Below the pieces are notes generated by a model. It was given only the letters and a program-made list of their open reading frames with translations. It did not search any database and was not told the origin of the DNA. Shown one piece after another: positions 1 through 12,071 of a stretch of 64,000 nt of DNA. How positions within the stretch are numbered: position 1 is the first letter of the stretch; each line of letters starts with the position of its first letter. Made by a program: the position numbers and the translations under genes. This stretch comes from Phaffia rhodozyma (lineage: Eukaryota; Basidiomycota; Tremellomycetes; Cystofilobasidiales; Mrakiaceae). The DNA is taken from assembly GCA_014706385.1 (NCBI GenBank), contig JACGZH010000005.1, positions 558,001-622,000 of the forward strand, read 5' to 3'.

Positions 1-1
1 G

Positions 2-3000
2 ACTCCTGTTGGCCTTCAAGGAGGAAACGGTTTCCACCTGACCCACGCTCCGGGTTTTGACAACAACGATAGTATGAAGGTCTGTCTAGAGTTCTCCTGT
101 TTCTCCCTTCTCTCTCTGTGCACGTCCATCTCCATCTCTGTTTCTGCTATGTCTTTTTTGCGGTTCAACTGCCTGCTCTCTCAAACTCATCCTCAAGTTT
201 GAGATACCTTGATTTTAACCAAAACTGAAGCCTATACATTCTCTTCCATCACGTTCTTCAGAGAACGCTTCTCGATCAAACCCTTAATCAAGATTCGAAG
301 AAACCCCGCTGGACCAACCAGACCTCACCCTCTATTCCATCGACCCATCTCTATCCTCACCAACAACAATATTCCCATATGTCTACCTCTCCCTCCGCCC
401 CGCATTCTTTTCCTGCGTTTGATTCGCTATCCTCCGTTGGCTTAGCTGGATCCGGCCTAAGCCCTTTTGGACCATCTTCCATTCCCCAACAGCAGCAACA
501 AGTTCAACAGCAACAACAACAGCAGCAACTCCAGCTACAACAGCAAATGCAGGCCCAGATTCAGGCCATTCAACAACAACAGAATCAGCAAATCCTCGGA
601 ATGGCCGCAGGCATGGGTGTCGGCGTCAACCCGAATGGACTGGCAGCCGCGTCCAATGGTGGCCCGGTGTTTGGACCCGGAGCAGCCGCTAATGGTCAGC
701 CTGGGCAGCCAAGACTAGGAGGAATGAATCCAGCCCAGGTGAGTTTACTCTTCGTCTCGTTATCTTGTTTTCTCCCCATGAAGCTTCAAACAGATACTCA
801 TTCGGAAAAAATCTCGGTCGATGTGTACAGATGACTGGAAACTACGGTTCGTCCCGCCGCTCAACTTCATGGCCATGGTGCCAGAGCGCACACGTGCAGC
901 ATAGCTAATTTAAACTTTCTATTGATGGACTTGAAAACTTCGGATAGGCCCGGCTGCCGCTGCTGCTGCCGCTGCTGGTATGTCTTCGGTTGTTGTACCA
1001 GATCTCATATGGAGACAAACATAGTCTGACATCTGTTTACCCCCTTCTTTCCGATCATCAGCTGCTGCTGCCAACAATCAAACAGGTCGAACCGTCTATG
1101 TTGGAAGCCTTCCTGCTGGTTTGTCCTCGCTCGTCCATCTCTATTTGTCTTCTGATGATTAACGTTCTATTTTACATCCCTGCTCTCTAGATGCTTCGGT
1201 CGACGAGCTTCTCAACCTCGTTCGATTCGGTCCGATCGAATGCGTCAGATTACTCCCCGAAAAGTCTTGCGTGTTTATCTCGTTCCTCGATGGTGCCACC
1301 GCCGCTGCTTTCCACGCCGATGCTTCGGTCAAGAAGCTCGCCCTTCACGGTCAAGAACTCAAGATCGGGTGGGGTAAGCCAAGCAGTCTGCCAGGTCAGG
1401 TCGCTATGGCCATTGTTCAGAGCCAGGCTACCAGAAACGTCTACGTCGGTGGACTCGAGGGAAGCGTGGACGAGAGCTCGCTCAGGGATGACCTCGGACG
1501 GTTCGGACCCATCGATCAGGTCAAGATTGTTAGAGATAAGAACATCGGCTTTGTTCATTTCCTCTCGATTGCCACTGCTATGAAGGTAAGGTCTTGCCTT
1601 TCCATCTTTCTTGGTTTTTTCGTGCACCGTCGGAGATTTGCGAAGTATACTAATTCACGCATATTGGGTTGATGGGAACTTTTCTTAGGTCGTCAACACG
1701 CTTCCCACTGAGCCGGCCTGGCAGGGCAAGCGAGTTAACTACGGAAAAGATCGATGTGCCTACGTGTTAGTCTCCATCTCGCGCGTTTCCTTTAATCTCA
1801 TGGAACCTGTCCGTCGAACTCATTGCCTACACATTCGTTTTCGTCTGAACAGTCCGAAAGCTCAGCAGGCAGCTGTTCAAGCCGCCCAGGCACACGCCCA
1901 AGCGGCCGTCGGCCTGCCCATCAACAACTCGCCATTCATGTTTGGTCCTAGTCCTCCCGGATTTGGACCGATTGGCGTCGGAGCCGGTGGAGCTGCCGCA
2001 TTTGGACAGGGTGGCGACGTTGGACAGTTGGGATTGCTACATTCTCAAGCCGGAAACAGGACGGTTCGTTTCCCGTCTCCCTCTTCATGATTACTTCTTG
2101 GTCTACAGTGCGTCCGGGATTAACCTAGGACATTCTCCCCATAGATTTACATGGGTAACCTTCACCCAGAAACAACAGCCGAGGAGCTTTGTAATGCTAT
2201 TAGGGGTGGAATGATTGCTCAGTGCGTCCTTTCTACTTTTCTCCTTCCCTCGTCTCAGTCTTCCTCCGTTGGGATACTGAATTTGAAGTTTTTCCTCGTG
2301 GATCATAGGATTCGATACATGCCCGATAAACACATTGCTGTAAGTACTACTGTTGTGTCTCTTCATATCTCCTTACATTCAACTTGTTGTTCTGGAAGGA
2401 TGCTGATGAACTACATGACCCTCGACATACAATAAACTAGTTCGTGACGTTCGTTGATCCATCGAGCGCCGCCTCGTTTTTCCAGTGGGCGACTCTCCAA
2501 GGGCTGCAGATCAACTCGAGAAGACTCAAGGTCGGATGGGGAAAGCACTCGGGACCGTTAAACGGACCTACACTGGCTGCAGTTCAGGCTGGAGCTAGTC
2601 GGAACATCTGTTAGTTTTCCTTTTGTTCTCTTCTAATAGTCTGTTCGTCCGTCTATCTGGTATGAATGGAGATCCTAATGGCTTATCTGGGCGCGTCGAT
2701 ATGGTCCGATCAGATGTTGGAAACATCACGGATTGGGATGCATTCTCGGAGGAACGACTGCGTAGGGACTTCTCGGAGTACGGAGAGTAAGTTCAAATCC
2801 TTCCCTTCCCGTGTTCTTTCGTTATCAAGCAAGGTAGGCGGTCGGCTGATTTCTATTCTCTGAACCGCGTCTGTCCTCGAAATTAGGATCGAGCTTATCA
2901 ATCACCTCAAAGATAAAGGGTGCACATTCGTCAACTTCACGTCTCTTCAGAACGCCATCAAAGCTCTAGAAGGTCTGTTCTTTTTGCTTCTTTCTTTTCC

Positions 3001-3359
3001 TCCTTAACGTTTCATAGCAATTTTCCCTTGTTCTGACGCAGTTCTCGGTTTTTATTTTTTCGGAAACATCTCGCGCGCGCGCTCTCTCTCTCTCTCACAA
3101 AGCCATCCGCCAGAAACCAGAGTACTCGTCCCTCAAGATCTCATACGGAAAAGATCGTTGCGCGAACCCTCCTCGGGCAAACAACAACGGGGGTTCAGGT
3201 AGATCACGAACCGAGACGACAACGGCTCCTTCCAATTCTGCGCCTGCCGAAGGTTCGTTTGCTGTAGATGGAATTCCGGCGAGTGGTGAGGATCAGACCA
3301 TGGCTGAGGATGGAAAGGACGAGACTTTGGCGGCTGTTGAGGGAGAGAGCAAGGAGTAG
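2..3359 (+). CDS. NRD1: Nrd1/Msa2-type RNA-binding protein with four RRMs (5' partial)
   Basis: The gene enters from the left edge already in frame, so its start codon lies outside the window. I splice 14 exons here: 2-79, 262-738, 831-846, 948-977, 1062-1118, 1191-1585, 1689-1765, 1853-2063, 2145-2221, 2309-2339, 2441-2609, 2714-2786, 2887-2972 and 3103-3359, all joining in phase. Four RRMs are visible from RNP2-like motifs TVYVGSLP (about 1090), NVYVGGLEG (about 1440), IYMGNLHP (about 2145) and NIYVGNITD (spanning the 2610-2713 intron), each followed by a KIGWGK, NYGKDR, KVGWGK or SYGKDR ending. A Gln-rich tract and an Ala-rich linker separate N-terminal low-complexity sequence from RRM1. 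This order matches the fission-yeast Nrd1 / yeast Msa2 family, cytoplasmic mRNA-binding proteins that restrain differentiation. Family assignment is strong; function in this organism is inferred. Confidence 0.88.
484..600 (+). repeat. CAA/CAG-rich poly-glutamine tract
   Basis: An imperfect CAA/CAG run in exon 2 of the Nrd1-like gene encodes a Gln-rich segment with interspersed Val, Leu, Met and Ile. Mixed codons make it less slippage-prone than a pure triplet repeat. Confidence 0.85.
3071..3096 (+). repeat. (CG)n(CT)n dinucleotide run inside an intron
   Basis: A short CG run passes directly into a CT run just before the acceptor of the last intron of the Nrd1-like gene. The CT part doubles as the polypyrimidine tract. 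Confidence 0.8.
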
Positions 3360-4374
3360 AGACGTAGATGGATCGGGGGATCAGGAACCGGGAGATGATA
3401 GGAGAGACAGAGAAGGACAATGCTTTCCCTTCTTCTCTTTTTCTTCTCTTCTCCCTTCTGTTCTATGCCAAGTCGGAAGTCGATGTATAAAGTAGAGAGA
3501 TATAGTCAAGAAGGTGTTATTTCTGTCATTTCCATTTATAAACTCCTCTGTCGCCGTTTCTTTTGTTTCTTTGCGGGTCCGGTTTCTTTTCAGGTATGGG
3601 TTTGGTTCTCAGTTCGGGTTCGATTCGACGTAGATCAGCTTCCATTCCTTGGACGCTCTCTTGCCCTTCCTTTCCCTTCTCCCTTCTTCACGTCCCTCAT
3701 TCACCTCCTCTTCTATTTCGATAGCCCCTCCCCCAACTCTTCTTTCCGTCTTGTCAGATATCCAATTTTTTCTCTCCGTGTCCTCTCTTTTCCTCTCCAC
3801 CCTTGATTCTTTTCTTCCTTTCTTCCATCCATCGTTCCTCGATCGAGTTTCGTGCTTACTATAACCTTTCTGTATCGTCTCATCTTACTTCGAGTTTATT
3901 CATCTCAATTGTTCATTTCTCTCTTTCTTATGATGAAAAAGAGGTCGAGACGGAAAGTGAAGAAGAGCGAAGGCCCGGTCTTGACCAATACATTGAGACA
4001 ACTGAAGAGGAAATACAGGTCGGAGGGGGAAGGAGGTAGCGGAGAAGAGACAGATACACAGCAAGCCAGAATAGAACAACACGGACCATACCACCGACAG
4101 GGCAGTGTACGCTGAAGGCTTGAGACAAGGCATACGGAGAACGAGAAAGGACAGAGTAAGAAGAGCAAGAGAGAAAACGAGAAGATAAAGGAAAGAGGGA
4201 ACTGTCCGGTCATCAAACGATCACACAACAGAAGATGATCTACAGAAAGTTACAAAGAGGTCGAACAGACGGAAAGGAGGCAAAAGTTTCATCCACCAGA
4301 GATATATTAAGTCGATATAGACAGATCAAGCAGATACGTGTCGTCCATAGGCTATGGAATGCTTGCTTCCAAGC
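3360..4374. other. Convergent 3' intergenic region, no gene seen
   Basis: This holds the 3' ends of the Nrd1-like gene (+) and the secreted-protein gene (-). It is strongly strand-asymmetric: pyrimidine-rich on + up to about 3920, then purine-rich. The open frames here are short, low complexity and lack splice-linked partners. I see no RNA gene. Confidence 0.6.
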
Positions 4375-5954
4375 TTAATTCAAACCTGAGAAGTAATCCT
4401 TAGGGTAGCAGACGTCCGGCTTGGAGACATAAAGGAGAACCTGCGGATTTGAAGAGGAAGGTGAATTGCAATCAGCTTAGGCTTTCGGCAGAAGAGATGA
4501 TCAAGAGGAAAAGGGCTAACAATCTCGAAGAATTTGACGTGGTCCTTGGGAAGCAGGGTGACATCGGCTGATTCAACCAGAAAAGATAGAGCATTATTGT
4601 TGGAAAGGTCACTTATTTGAGGAAGAATGAGAAGCAAGATTTGAACATACTGGTAACGATGATGGTAGGCTTCTCCCCGTCATCAAACTCGACGTAGTAA
4701 AGTTTTCCTTTGATGGCCTCTGTATACATAGAAAGAGAAGTTTTGTGAGATCGTGAAATTGGCCTGTCCACAAGAGAAAAAGAATAGATAAAAGGGAAAC
4801 GGACCACCAGCCAAGTCGATCCAGTAGGGAATCAAGATGTCTCCTTCACACTTCTTGAAAACAACATTATCACCCACCCAAACTTTTGATTGAGCAGGGA
4901 GGTTGAATCCAGTAGACAACCCAACAGTGCTCTTGAGGGTATCTCCAGATCCACCGGTGATAGGGACCGTTCGCTGAGATACTCCAGCCAAAACCAGAAC
5001 GCTAGATATCAATCGAGAACAGAGAGTAACGGTTAGTCTGTAATAATCAGAACGAGTTTGAAAGACAAAAGGAGAGACGTGCTTGGGATTCTTGGGACCA
5101 AAGTCTGCTCCCTTTAAGCCATAAGCCAAAACCAAACCTACAGAAGAAGTAGAAAGAAAATGAATAAGCGCCGTGAACTGGAGATAGAAGAAGCCAAACA
5201 TCTGAGGTCGAAACGAACCAAGATCAGTGTAATCTTTTTCGCCGTTCTTGATCTCGATGTTGGTAGACTCGTTCTTCCCGTATCTGCATACAGACCAAAG
5301 AAGCCACGTCTCAGCACTCGATCAAAACTGAACAGAATAAAAGGAATTGCATATTACTTGAAGTCAACTATGAGAGGAGTGGTCTTGTTGTCGACAATCG
5401 TACCATATTGGCCTGATGATGAGAACCCAGACACTAGCCATCAGCACAAAGCTTTGGTGTGAGGTTGAGTCATCGAGACCTACCAAAGGTGTCCAAGTAT
5501 GACGAAAGATAACCAGACTTATCAGTGGAACTCTTATCGACAAAGTCAACATAAATCTGTCCCTTGTAGGTCTTCGGAACAGCGGAGACCGAGGGTTGGG
5601 CAGCTTGTTCCAACATCCGAGAAAAAGATCAAAAGCAAGTTCCCAGGATAGAAACCCCGTGATTAGCGTGACATGTATCTCAAGGTGATACAGCTATATA
5701 CAAAAGCGAATAGAGCACGGTCGCTCACCTGCCCTTCGGACAACTTTGTCCCTAGGTAAGTAAGAACTAGCCTCCTTGGGGTCTTGCAACCATCTGGGAA
5801 GAGGAATCATTCGACTGGACTTCTTCTGGTGAGCCTCTACCTCAGATCGAGGCGCATGAATGAAGCTCGAACTCGACGTTACGGTAGGTGAAGCATCGAC
5901 AAGGGTATTCACCAAAGCCAGACAAGCTACGGTAAAGGCGGCAGGAAAGAGCAT
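4375..5954 (-). CDS. Predicted secreted protein of unknown family (9 exons, 298 aa)
   Basis: I do not recognise this family. The start at 5952-5954 gives a signal-peptide-like N-terminus (MLFPAAFTVACLALVNTLVDA), then a Ser/Thr-rich stretch and a dibasic VVRRA that could be a propeptide processing site. The body is rich in beta-type sequence (YKGQIYVDFVD, GKLYYVEFDDGEKPTIIV, VWVGDNVVF), with few Cys, ending in SKPDVCYPKDYFSGLN. Exons: 5729-5954, 5484-5603, 5358-5412, 5219-5283, 5083-5137, 4808-5001, 4651-4719, 4521-4567, 4375-4440; these total 897 nt, a multiple of three. The intron at 5002-5082 fits the frame only with a GC donor (GCACGT). A TATA-like TTTAAAAGG lies about 135 nt upstream. An extracellular or wall-associated role is inferred only from the leader. 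Confidence 0.72.
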
Positions 5955-6086
5955 GATACAGAGAAGAGTAGTAAACTGTTAATCGAGAGAGAATGTGAGT
6001 GAGAGCGAGAGTGAGAGTGTTGAAGGCAGGGAAGAGAAGAGAGGATGAGGGGAGAATGAAGAACAACGAATGCATGAAGAGGCCAT

Positions 6087-6095
6087 CCTTTTAAA
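6087..6095 (-). promoter_or_regulatory. TATA-like box of the secreted-protein gene
   Basis: On the minus strand this reads TTTAAAAGG, about 135 nt before the ATG at 5954 and followed by a purine/pyrimidine-biased leader. Position and sequence are compatible with a TATA element; there is no experimental support. Confidence 0.4.
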
Positions 6096-6495
6096 CCCAA
6101 ATCGGAGGGGTCTGGAGACAGAAAAGACATACTCAGTCAATCTTGGAGGTATGAGGTATCAAGCATGAGGAAAATGTGCACATTGGCTGGGGTACAGTTT
6201 GAGGGAGACGTCAGTGTAAGTGGTTGGACGCAACTCGGTTAGTAAGAGGATGCACGGAGTCCATACGCCAACACTTAGTCAGTCTGAAGAGTAAAGGGTG
6301 AAGAATAGAGACAAACAGAACAAGAGGGAGGCAGCGGGTGATCCTTCATATTGAGGAGAGCCTGGTTAGGTCACCGCCCAGTCGGATAGGAAAGGAGAGA
6401 ATGGAAGCATAGCTAGAAAAATAAGTGAAACATATGCATACACACATGCCGGTTAATCACCCGATCGACCCTGTACGTGTATACCATCACGCACG

Positions 6496-6576
6496 CCTGG
6501 TTTGGCCAAATCCTGGCCAAGTATAGCCTGGGTCAAAGAAACCAGGTGTGACCCAGCAACAGTTCAACGAACTGTT
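6496..6576. repeat. Cluster of three inverted repeats downstream of RIB4
   Basis: Three perfect inverted pairs lie together: CCTGGTTT (6496-6503) with AAACCAGG (6539-6546); GGGTCA (6530-6535) with TGACCC (6549-6554); and AACAGTTC (6558-6565) with GAACTGTT (6569-6576) around a 3-nt loop. The AAACCAGG arm sits in the loop of the second pair, an arrangement that could form a pseudoknot. They fall 71-151 nt past the RIB4 stop on its transcript side. Confidence 0.6.
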
Positions 6577-6646
6577 CAATCCCATCCCTTTCAGGAGTAT
6601 GAGAAATCAAATGAGCATGTCTATAGGAAGCGGGGAAAGCGAGTTT

Positions 6647-7474
<828 letters not shown>

Positions 7475-7805
7475 GGTTTTCAATAGGTCTGTTCATGGAT
7501 ATAAACAGATCAGCGAGGATGATACATGACAATCAGATGAGATCTACACCTATTCGCATAGAGAAGATCAACCAAGAAAAAGCGATCATTCTTACAGAGA
7601 CGTTAGATTTGAGAGATGGTTGAGAGTTGAGTGGATCGTTCCTCTATAAGTCAACCAATTTCACCTCCTTCTCTCTTTCTTCCTTCTCATCCGGAACAGC
7701 ATTCTTGACTCTTTGTATCGTCATCCATCTCTCTGATCACCCTCATATATACATATATAGTTCACACAAACACTCATCCGCGCATAGGACCGTCTATAAC
7801 AACCA
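7475..7805. promoter_or_regulatory. Bidirectional promoter RIB4 / CAC2
   Basis: This 331-bp spacer separates the two divergent start codons. It contains an AT-rich ATATATACATATATAG stretch (about 7745-7760) on the CAC2 side and CTCTATAAG (about 7641) nearer RIB4, read as TTATAGAG toward it. Both are plausible TATA-type elements. No other gene fits. Confidence 0.5.
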
Positions 7806-10800
7806 ATGCGATCCAAAACAATCGAGATCAGATGGCACGATCTTAACGCCATCTACTCTTCCGACTTTCAACCTTTCCCACCTCAGCAATTCAAACGATT
7901 CATCAGTGCAAACTCGGCTCAGTCAAACGGGAAACAGAAAGAAAAAGAACAGGTTGTTGCTGGTGGAAGAAGCTACAAGCTCGCTACTGCAGGAGCCGAT
8001 AACCACGTTCGAGTTAGTACATTTACTTTCCATGATGATCAAGCGAACCGATAATTCACCATTGGCCGTGCTTTGTTTATCAACATGTCTAGCTCTGGCT
8101 CATTCATCCCAACATCCCTGATGCTTCGCTAATCAACTCGAGCTCTACGCTACAGCATACGTCTGGCTCAGCAACCTTCCCGCCTCCTCGAGCCGAGTTC
8201 TTAGCGACCCTGCAGAGACACAGCGCCGCTGTTAACGTGGTCCGATGGAGTCCTAAAGGTCTGTAGCTTTCATTTCTAGCGTTCCTGAAGGGAATAAGAT
8301 TGTAGCATATTGAAACTTGTTCTTTTGATCAATCTGTGTCAATTAAAACATTCTGGTGGCTAACTATAGAGGAGATCCTTGCGTCGGCAGGCGATGGTAA
8401 GTTATTTCTATGGTTACGCATACAAGAACTGAATGAGATCTTTGAGCAAGTTTATACGGCTATATATTGATGTTGAACGATCTTGGACTGAAACATACTC
8501 CTCTTACTTGATTTTGCTCAGATGGAGTTGTGCTCCTCTGGGTTCCTAAGACAAACGTAGGAAACGACACAGCTGTGCCAACCATCTTTGGAGAGACTCC
8601 TGGAATGGAGGTTGGCCAAAAGGAGTTCTGGAAGCGGAAGTTAGAGATCAGGTTTGTCTACTGCATAGGCTGGCCCCCGTCTGAGAGGAAGAAATCGAGA
8701 CTGTTCCTGACTGTCACATTCGACTGTCACTGCTCTTCCAATATCCTTGATATAGGGTTACCTCTAAGGAGATCTATGATCTCGCTTGGAGTCCCGATGG
8801 GTCTCATTTCATCGTCGGCTGCACTGACAACAGCGCAAAGATTTATGATGCCACTACTGGTATGTCTTGATTCAAATCGAGTCTTAATCTCATCATACAG
8901 AACGTATCAATACGTGCTGATTCGTATGTGAACAGGGAGCTGCATCAAGGTGATCGCCGAGCATTCTCACTACGTCCAGGGTGTAGCGTGGGATCCTTTG
9001 AACGAATACATAGCAACTCAAAGCAGCGACAGGTGAGTCTATTTGACATCCGCTTTATAGCATGTAGGGGAGAAGAACGAGAATTAATCGTTTGTCCTAT
9101 ATCTGTAGAACGGTTCATATCCATCGGATCCAACAAACAAAGAACGGATTGGAGTTTCATCCATACAGCCGGACTCAGAAGATGGATGTTCACCATTCTC
9201 GAACACCCTCCTTCTCCTCTTCGTCATCCTCATCCACTCGCCCAAACTTTCATCGAAGAGGCTCCACTGCTGTGTCCGACACAGAGGGGTCTGAGTATGG
9301 ATGTAATGAAATATCTACTGCTATTAACACCACCACCGATACGACCGCCGTCATGGCTGCTACATTCTCGAGTGCACCCAGTCTTCCTGGCCCGCCTACG
9401 CCTTCGAGTACAATTTCCCAACCGGGCACTCCTCTAGCGAACGCCTCAATGAAACCTCCTTCATGTCGAGATTCTTTCTCAAGTTCTGTGGCCGCTTCCC
9501 CACCCCCTATGTATTCTGCCATGGAGAGGATGAATGGAGGTATGCCGAGATACGGTCGGTCTCCCTCCCCTCTTCCGGCAGTCCGACCAGGAGGCAGTGG
9601 CGGACCGACAGCAACGGTGACTGGAGGCTCCGGTCCATCTACCTCTACCCCTACTCCAAGGCAAGGTATATCCAACACGCTTTTCGGGGATGAGTCATTT
9701 ACCAACTATTTCCGACGACTGTCTTTCTCGCCAGACGGTGCACTCCTCCTCACACCAGCTGGCCAGATCCAAAGCCAACTTCTATCATTTCCACCCTCGC
9801 CCTCACCTTCTGTCTCGTCTGCTACCGGCGACTCTGCTGTGCCTTCTTCTAAAGCAAGACGCCCTGCGGTAGGAGAGACAGGTTCGAGACCGACAGTATA
9901 CATATATTCGAGGGCCAATCTGTCGAACGCACCGATCGCTCATCTCCCAGGTCAGAAAACAGCCAGTATCGCCGTCAAGTTTAGTCCAGTGCTTTACGAC
10001 TTGAATACATTCAACGATGGGACTGGGACTAGGGAACCGAAGACAATCGTGGTGGACGAACATAGCGAACAGGATATTACTGTTCATCTGGGAACAGTCG
10101 ATAACGTTGACGTGGTGAAGGACCTTCCGTCTGGAGAACTGGATGAAGGAGGATTAGATGAGTTGGCAGAAGGATCGGAGCCATCGCACCTATCATCGGG
10201 TATAGCTGGAGGAGGGAGTGAAGTGTCTGAAATCAATACTGTCGGCCCGCCCCCTACAGGCTCAATGTCGCCCGCTGTGTTTAGTTTACCGTACAGGATG
10301 TACTTTGCGGTCGCAACCCAGGACGCTGTATTGCTCTATGATACGCAGCAGACTTCTCCCCTAGCTATCTTCAAAGGATTGCATTACTCTGGGTTCACCG
10401 ATCTGGCTTGGTTCGTTCTCGGTTGATTTTCTTTGTCTTCTTCTCAATCTATGTATCATGTAAGTATTCTAGCTAATGTTTGGATACGGTATGTTTGTCA
10501 ACCAGGTCTCCGGATGGACAGTCGTTGATCTTATCTTCGTTAGATGGATACTGCTCTGTTGTCGTATGTGATAGATCCAATCTCGCTGTTCCGTTTCTTT
10601 ATTTTGTCTGACATGATCTGTCATTCTTTATCTCTTTTCCTCATAAGGTTTTCGATCCTGGAGAGCTCGGAGTGATTCACCCAACCCAGCAGCACCAAAA
10701 ACAGCTTCAGGCTTTGGCCGCTACACTTTCGACATCAAGCTCCCACTCTGTCTCACTGCCTCCCTCCCCAGCCCTCACTCACAGCGCACCCGTCCCGCTG

Positions 10801-11256
10801 GTTTCGTTTGCGGCACCTGTATCTTTGTCTGCCCCAGTGCCCCTGCCAGCCGCTCAAGAAGTGGTGATGGAAGACCTGCTGATCATGGATGCAAAGGAGA
10901 CAGAGGAAAACCCCTCGGAAACGAGCGCTGCAAATGGAGGGACACTCAAACGATCAGCAGAGGAAGACGGCCAGAGAAACCTATCGTCTCTGTTGACAGA
11001 CGTATCTGATTCTCCCTCGACACAAGGACCTATAGGATTAGGAATAGGCGTAGAGGTAGGTGCGCCAAGGGAGCGTTTGGCTGATAAGCCGGTGGCGGAA
11101 GGTGCTGCGAAGAAGAAGAGGCGAATCGAACCGACATTTATGTGAGTAAATCTTTTTTTCCATGATCCTCTCGACATGCCAAAAAGAATAAGGTCTCACC
11201 TGTATCATGGTTTATATCTCATCGGATTACTTGATATTAGTGGTACGTTGGACTAG
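7806..11256 (+). CDS. CAC2: Chromatin assembly factor 1 subunit B (p60/Cac2), WD40
   Basis: This is the middle subunit of CAF-1, the histone H3-H4 chaperone that deposits nucleosomes behind replication forks with PCNA. The start fits the family ([18 protein letters not shown]). About ten exons splice into a seven-bladed WD40 protein: [101 protein letters not shown] Ser/Pro-rich, probably disordered insertion (about 9190-9690) splits the propeller. The acidic and low-complexity C-terminus ends in [11 protein letters not shown] good donor (GTGAGT, 11142) and the acceptor TATTAG join a final 16-nt exon ending in TAG at 11256; without splicing the frame would stop at 11145. Confidence 0.95.
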
Positions 11257-11549
11257 AAGTACATAAGCCTAATCTTCCTTCCTTCCATACTTGCCTCCTT
11301 CTTTTGTTTTTGTTTATCTCGTCCTCTTGTTCTGTCTTTTTCATTTATGTATGTATCATAATCTGAGTTATCTATGAACCCCTGCGCTTGAGGGTTGTTC
11401 TGAAGACCTGGCTGAAGAGTTAATATGTTGGCCACTAAGTAAAAACGTTAGGGTTGAATCCCCACGTGGATCAACTTCTCTCATTTGAAGCATTACCTAC
11501 TACAGACCATCATTCTCGAAAGGACTATCCGAACGTATATCTCGCTCAG

Positions 11550-12071
11550 ATGTTAGCCCGCCTTGCTTCATCTCGCTCCTGTCTGTTACCAAGGATTATT
11601 GTTTCATCCCGTTTCAACTCCAAAGCGGTCTTTCAACGTTCTCACGAATCTAACCATTCAGTCGACTCTGATTGTATCCCTCTGACCGGCTCTTACTCGA
11701 TCAATGATCTCCTCGCCAGTTCTTTCGAAACCAGTCTGTTACCGGAGGAGACTCTTCATAAACTCCATAAGCTTTCAGGCTTACCATATCCATCTTGCTC
11801 TGCTGATGAAGTCGCCGAGCTTGTGAAGGTTGTGAGAGGGATAAGGAGCGAGAAGGTCAGAGAGCTTTTGGAACAGGCCAATGAAGATTTTGGAAATATC
11901 GAACCCGGATGGGGAAAGAGAATAATTTTGTTTGACGGGAAGAAAGAAGGGAAAGAGAAAGAGGAATACAAAAAAGAAACGGAGGATGATACGGTACATG
12001 GGATCGAGTTGATGAAAGATTCTCACAGGACATCTGGAGATTTCTACACGGTAGGACGTCGACGGCTTTGA
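11550..12071 (+). CDS. Probable Gta3/GatC-like mitochondrial glutamyl-tRNA(Gln) amidotransferase subunit
   Basis: From the ATG at 11550 the N-terminus looks mitochondrial (LARLASSRSCLLPRIIVSSR: basic, Ser-rich, no acidic residues). The core, SINDLLASSFETSLLPEETL, followed by HKLHKLSGLPYPS and a helix to GIRSEKVRELLEQA, resembles the Gta3/GatC-type helical subunit of the complex that converts Glu-tRNA(Gln) to Gln-tRNA(Gln) in mitochondria. This is pattern recognition without alignment, so moderate confidence. An upstream in-frame ATG at 11454 would only add a non-targeting prefix. The 3' end has two possibilities: unspliced stop at 12071, or an intron from GTAGGA (12051) to a TAG acceptor near 12130, extending the frame to 12217. 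Confidence 0.6.
   Translation: MLARLASSRSCLLPRIIVSSRFNSKAVFQRSHESNHSVDSDCIPLTGSYSINDLLASSFETSLLPEETLHKLHKLSGLPYPSCSADEVAELVKVVRGIRSEKVRELLEQANEDFGNIEPGWGKRIILFDGKKEGKEKEEYKKETEDDTVHGIELMKDSHRTSGDFYTVGRRRL

Larger units (their letters stand above)
5955..6646. other. Intergenic: promoter of secreted gene and 3' region of RIB4
   Basis: Both flanking genes are on the minus strand, so this holds the 3' UTR of RIB4 (right part) and the promoter of the secreted-protein gene (left part). The only notable structure is a cluster of inverted repeats at 6496-6576. No coding sequence is supported. Confidence 0.6.

Noticed and set aside
1250..1627. Open frame of 125 codons on the minus strand
   Set aside because: It lies opposite the RRM1-RRM2 exon of the Nrd1-like gene and has no family features; it mirrors the coding bias of the sense strand.
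2610..2713. Acceptor at 2671 (GGAG) for the RRM4 exon
   Set aside because: It would put about 14 extra residues into the RNP2 strand; the acceptor at 2713 (GATCAG) gives NIYVGNITD, the canonical form.
2790..2800. GTTCAAATCC, resembling a tRNA T-arm
   Set aside because: It falls on an exon/intron boundary of the Nrd1-like gene, and no cloverleaf partners lie at the right distance.
11142..11145. TGA stop as the end of CAC2
   Set aside because: It overlaps a perfect GTGAGT donor, and splicing to 11241 gives a short extra C-terminal peptide; kept only as the unspliced alternative.
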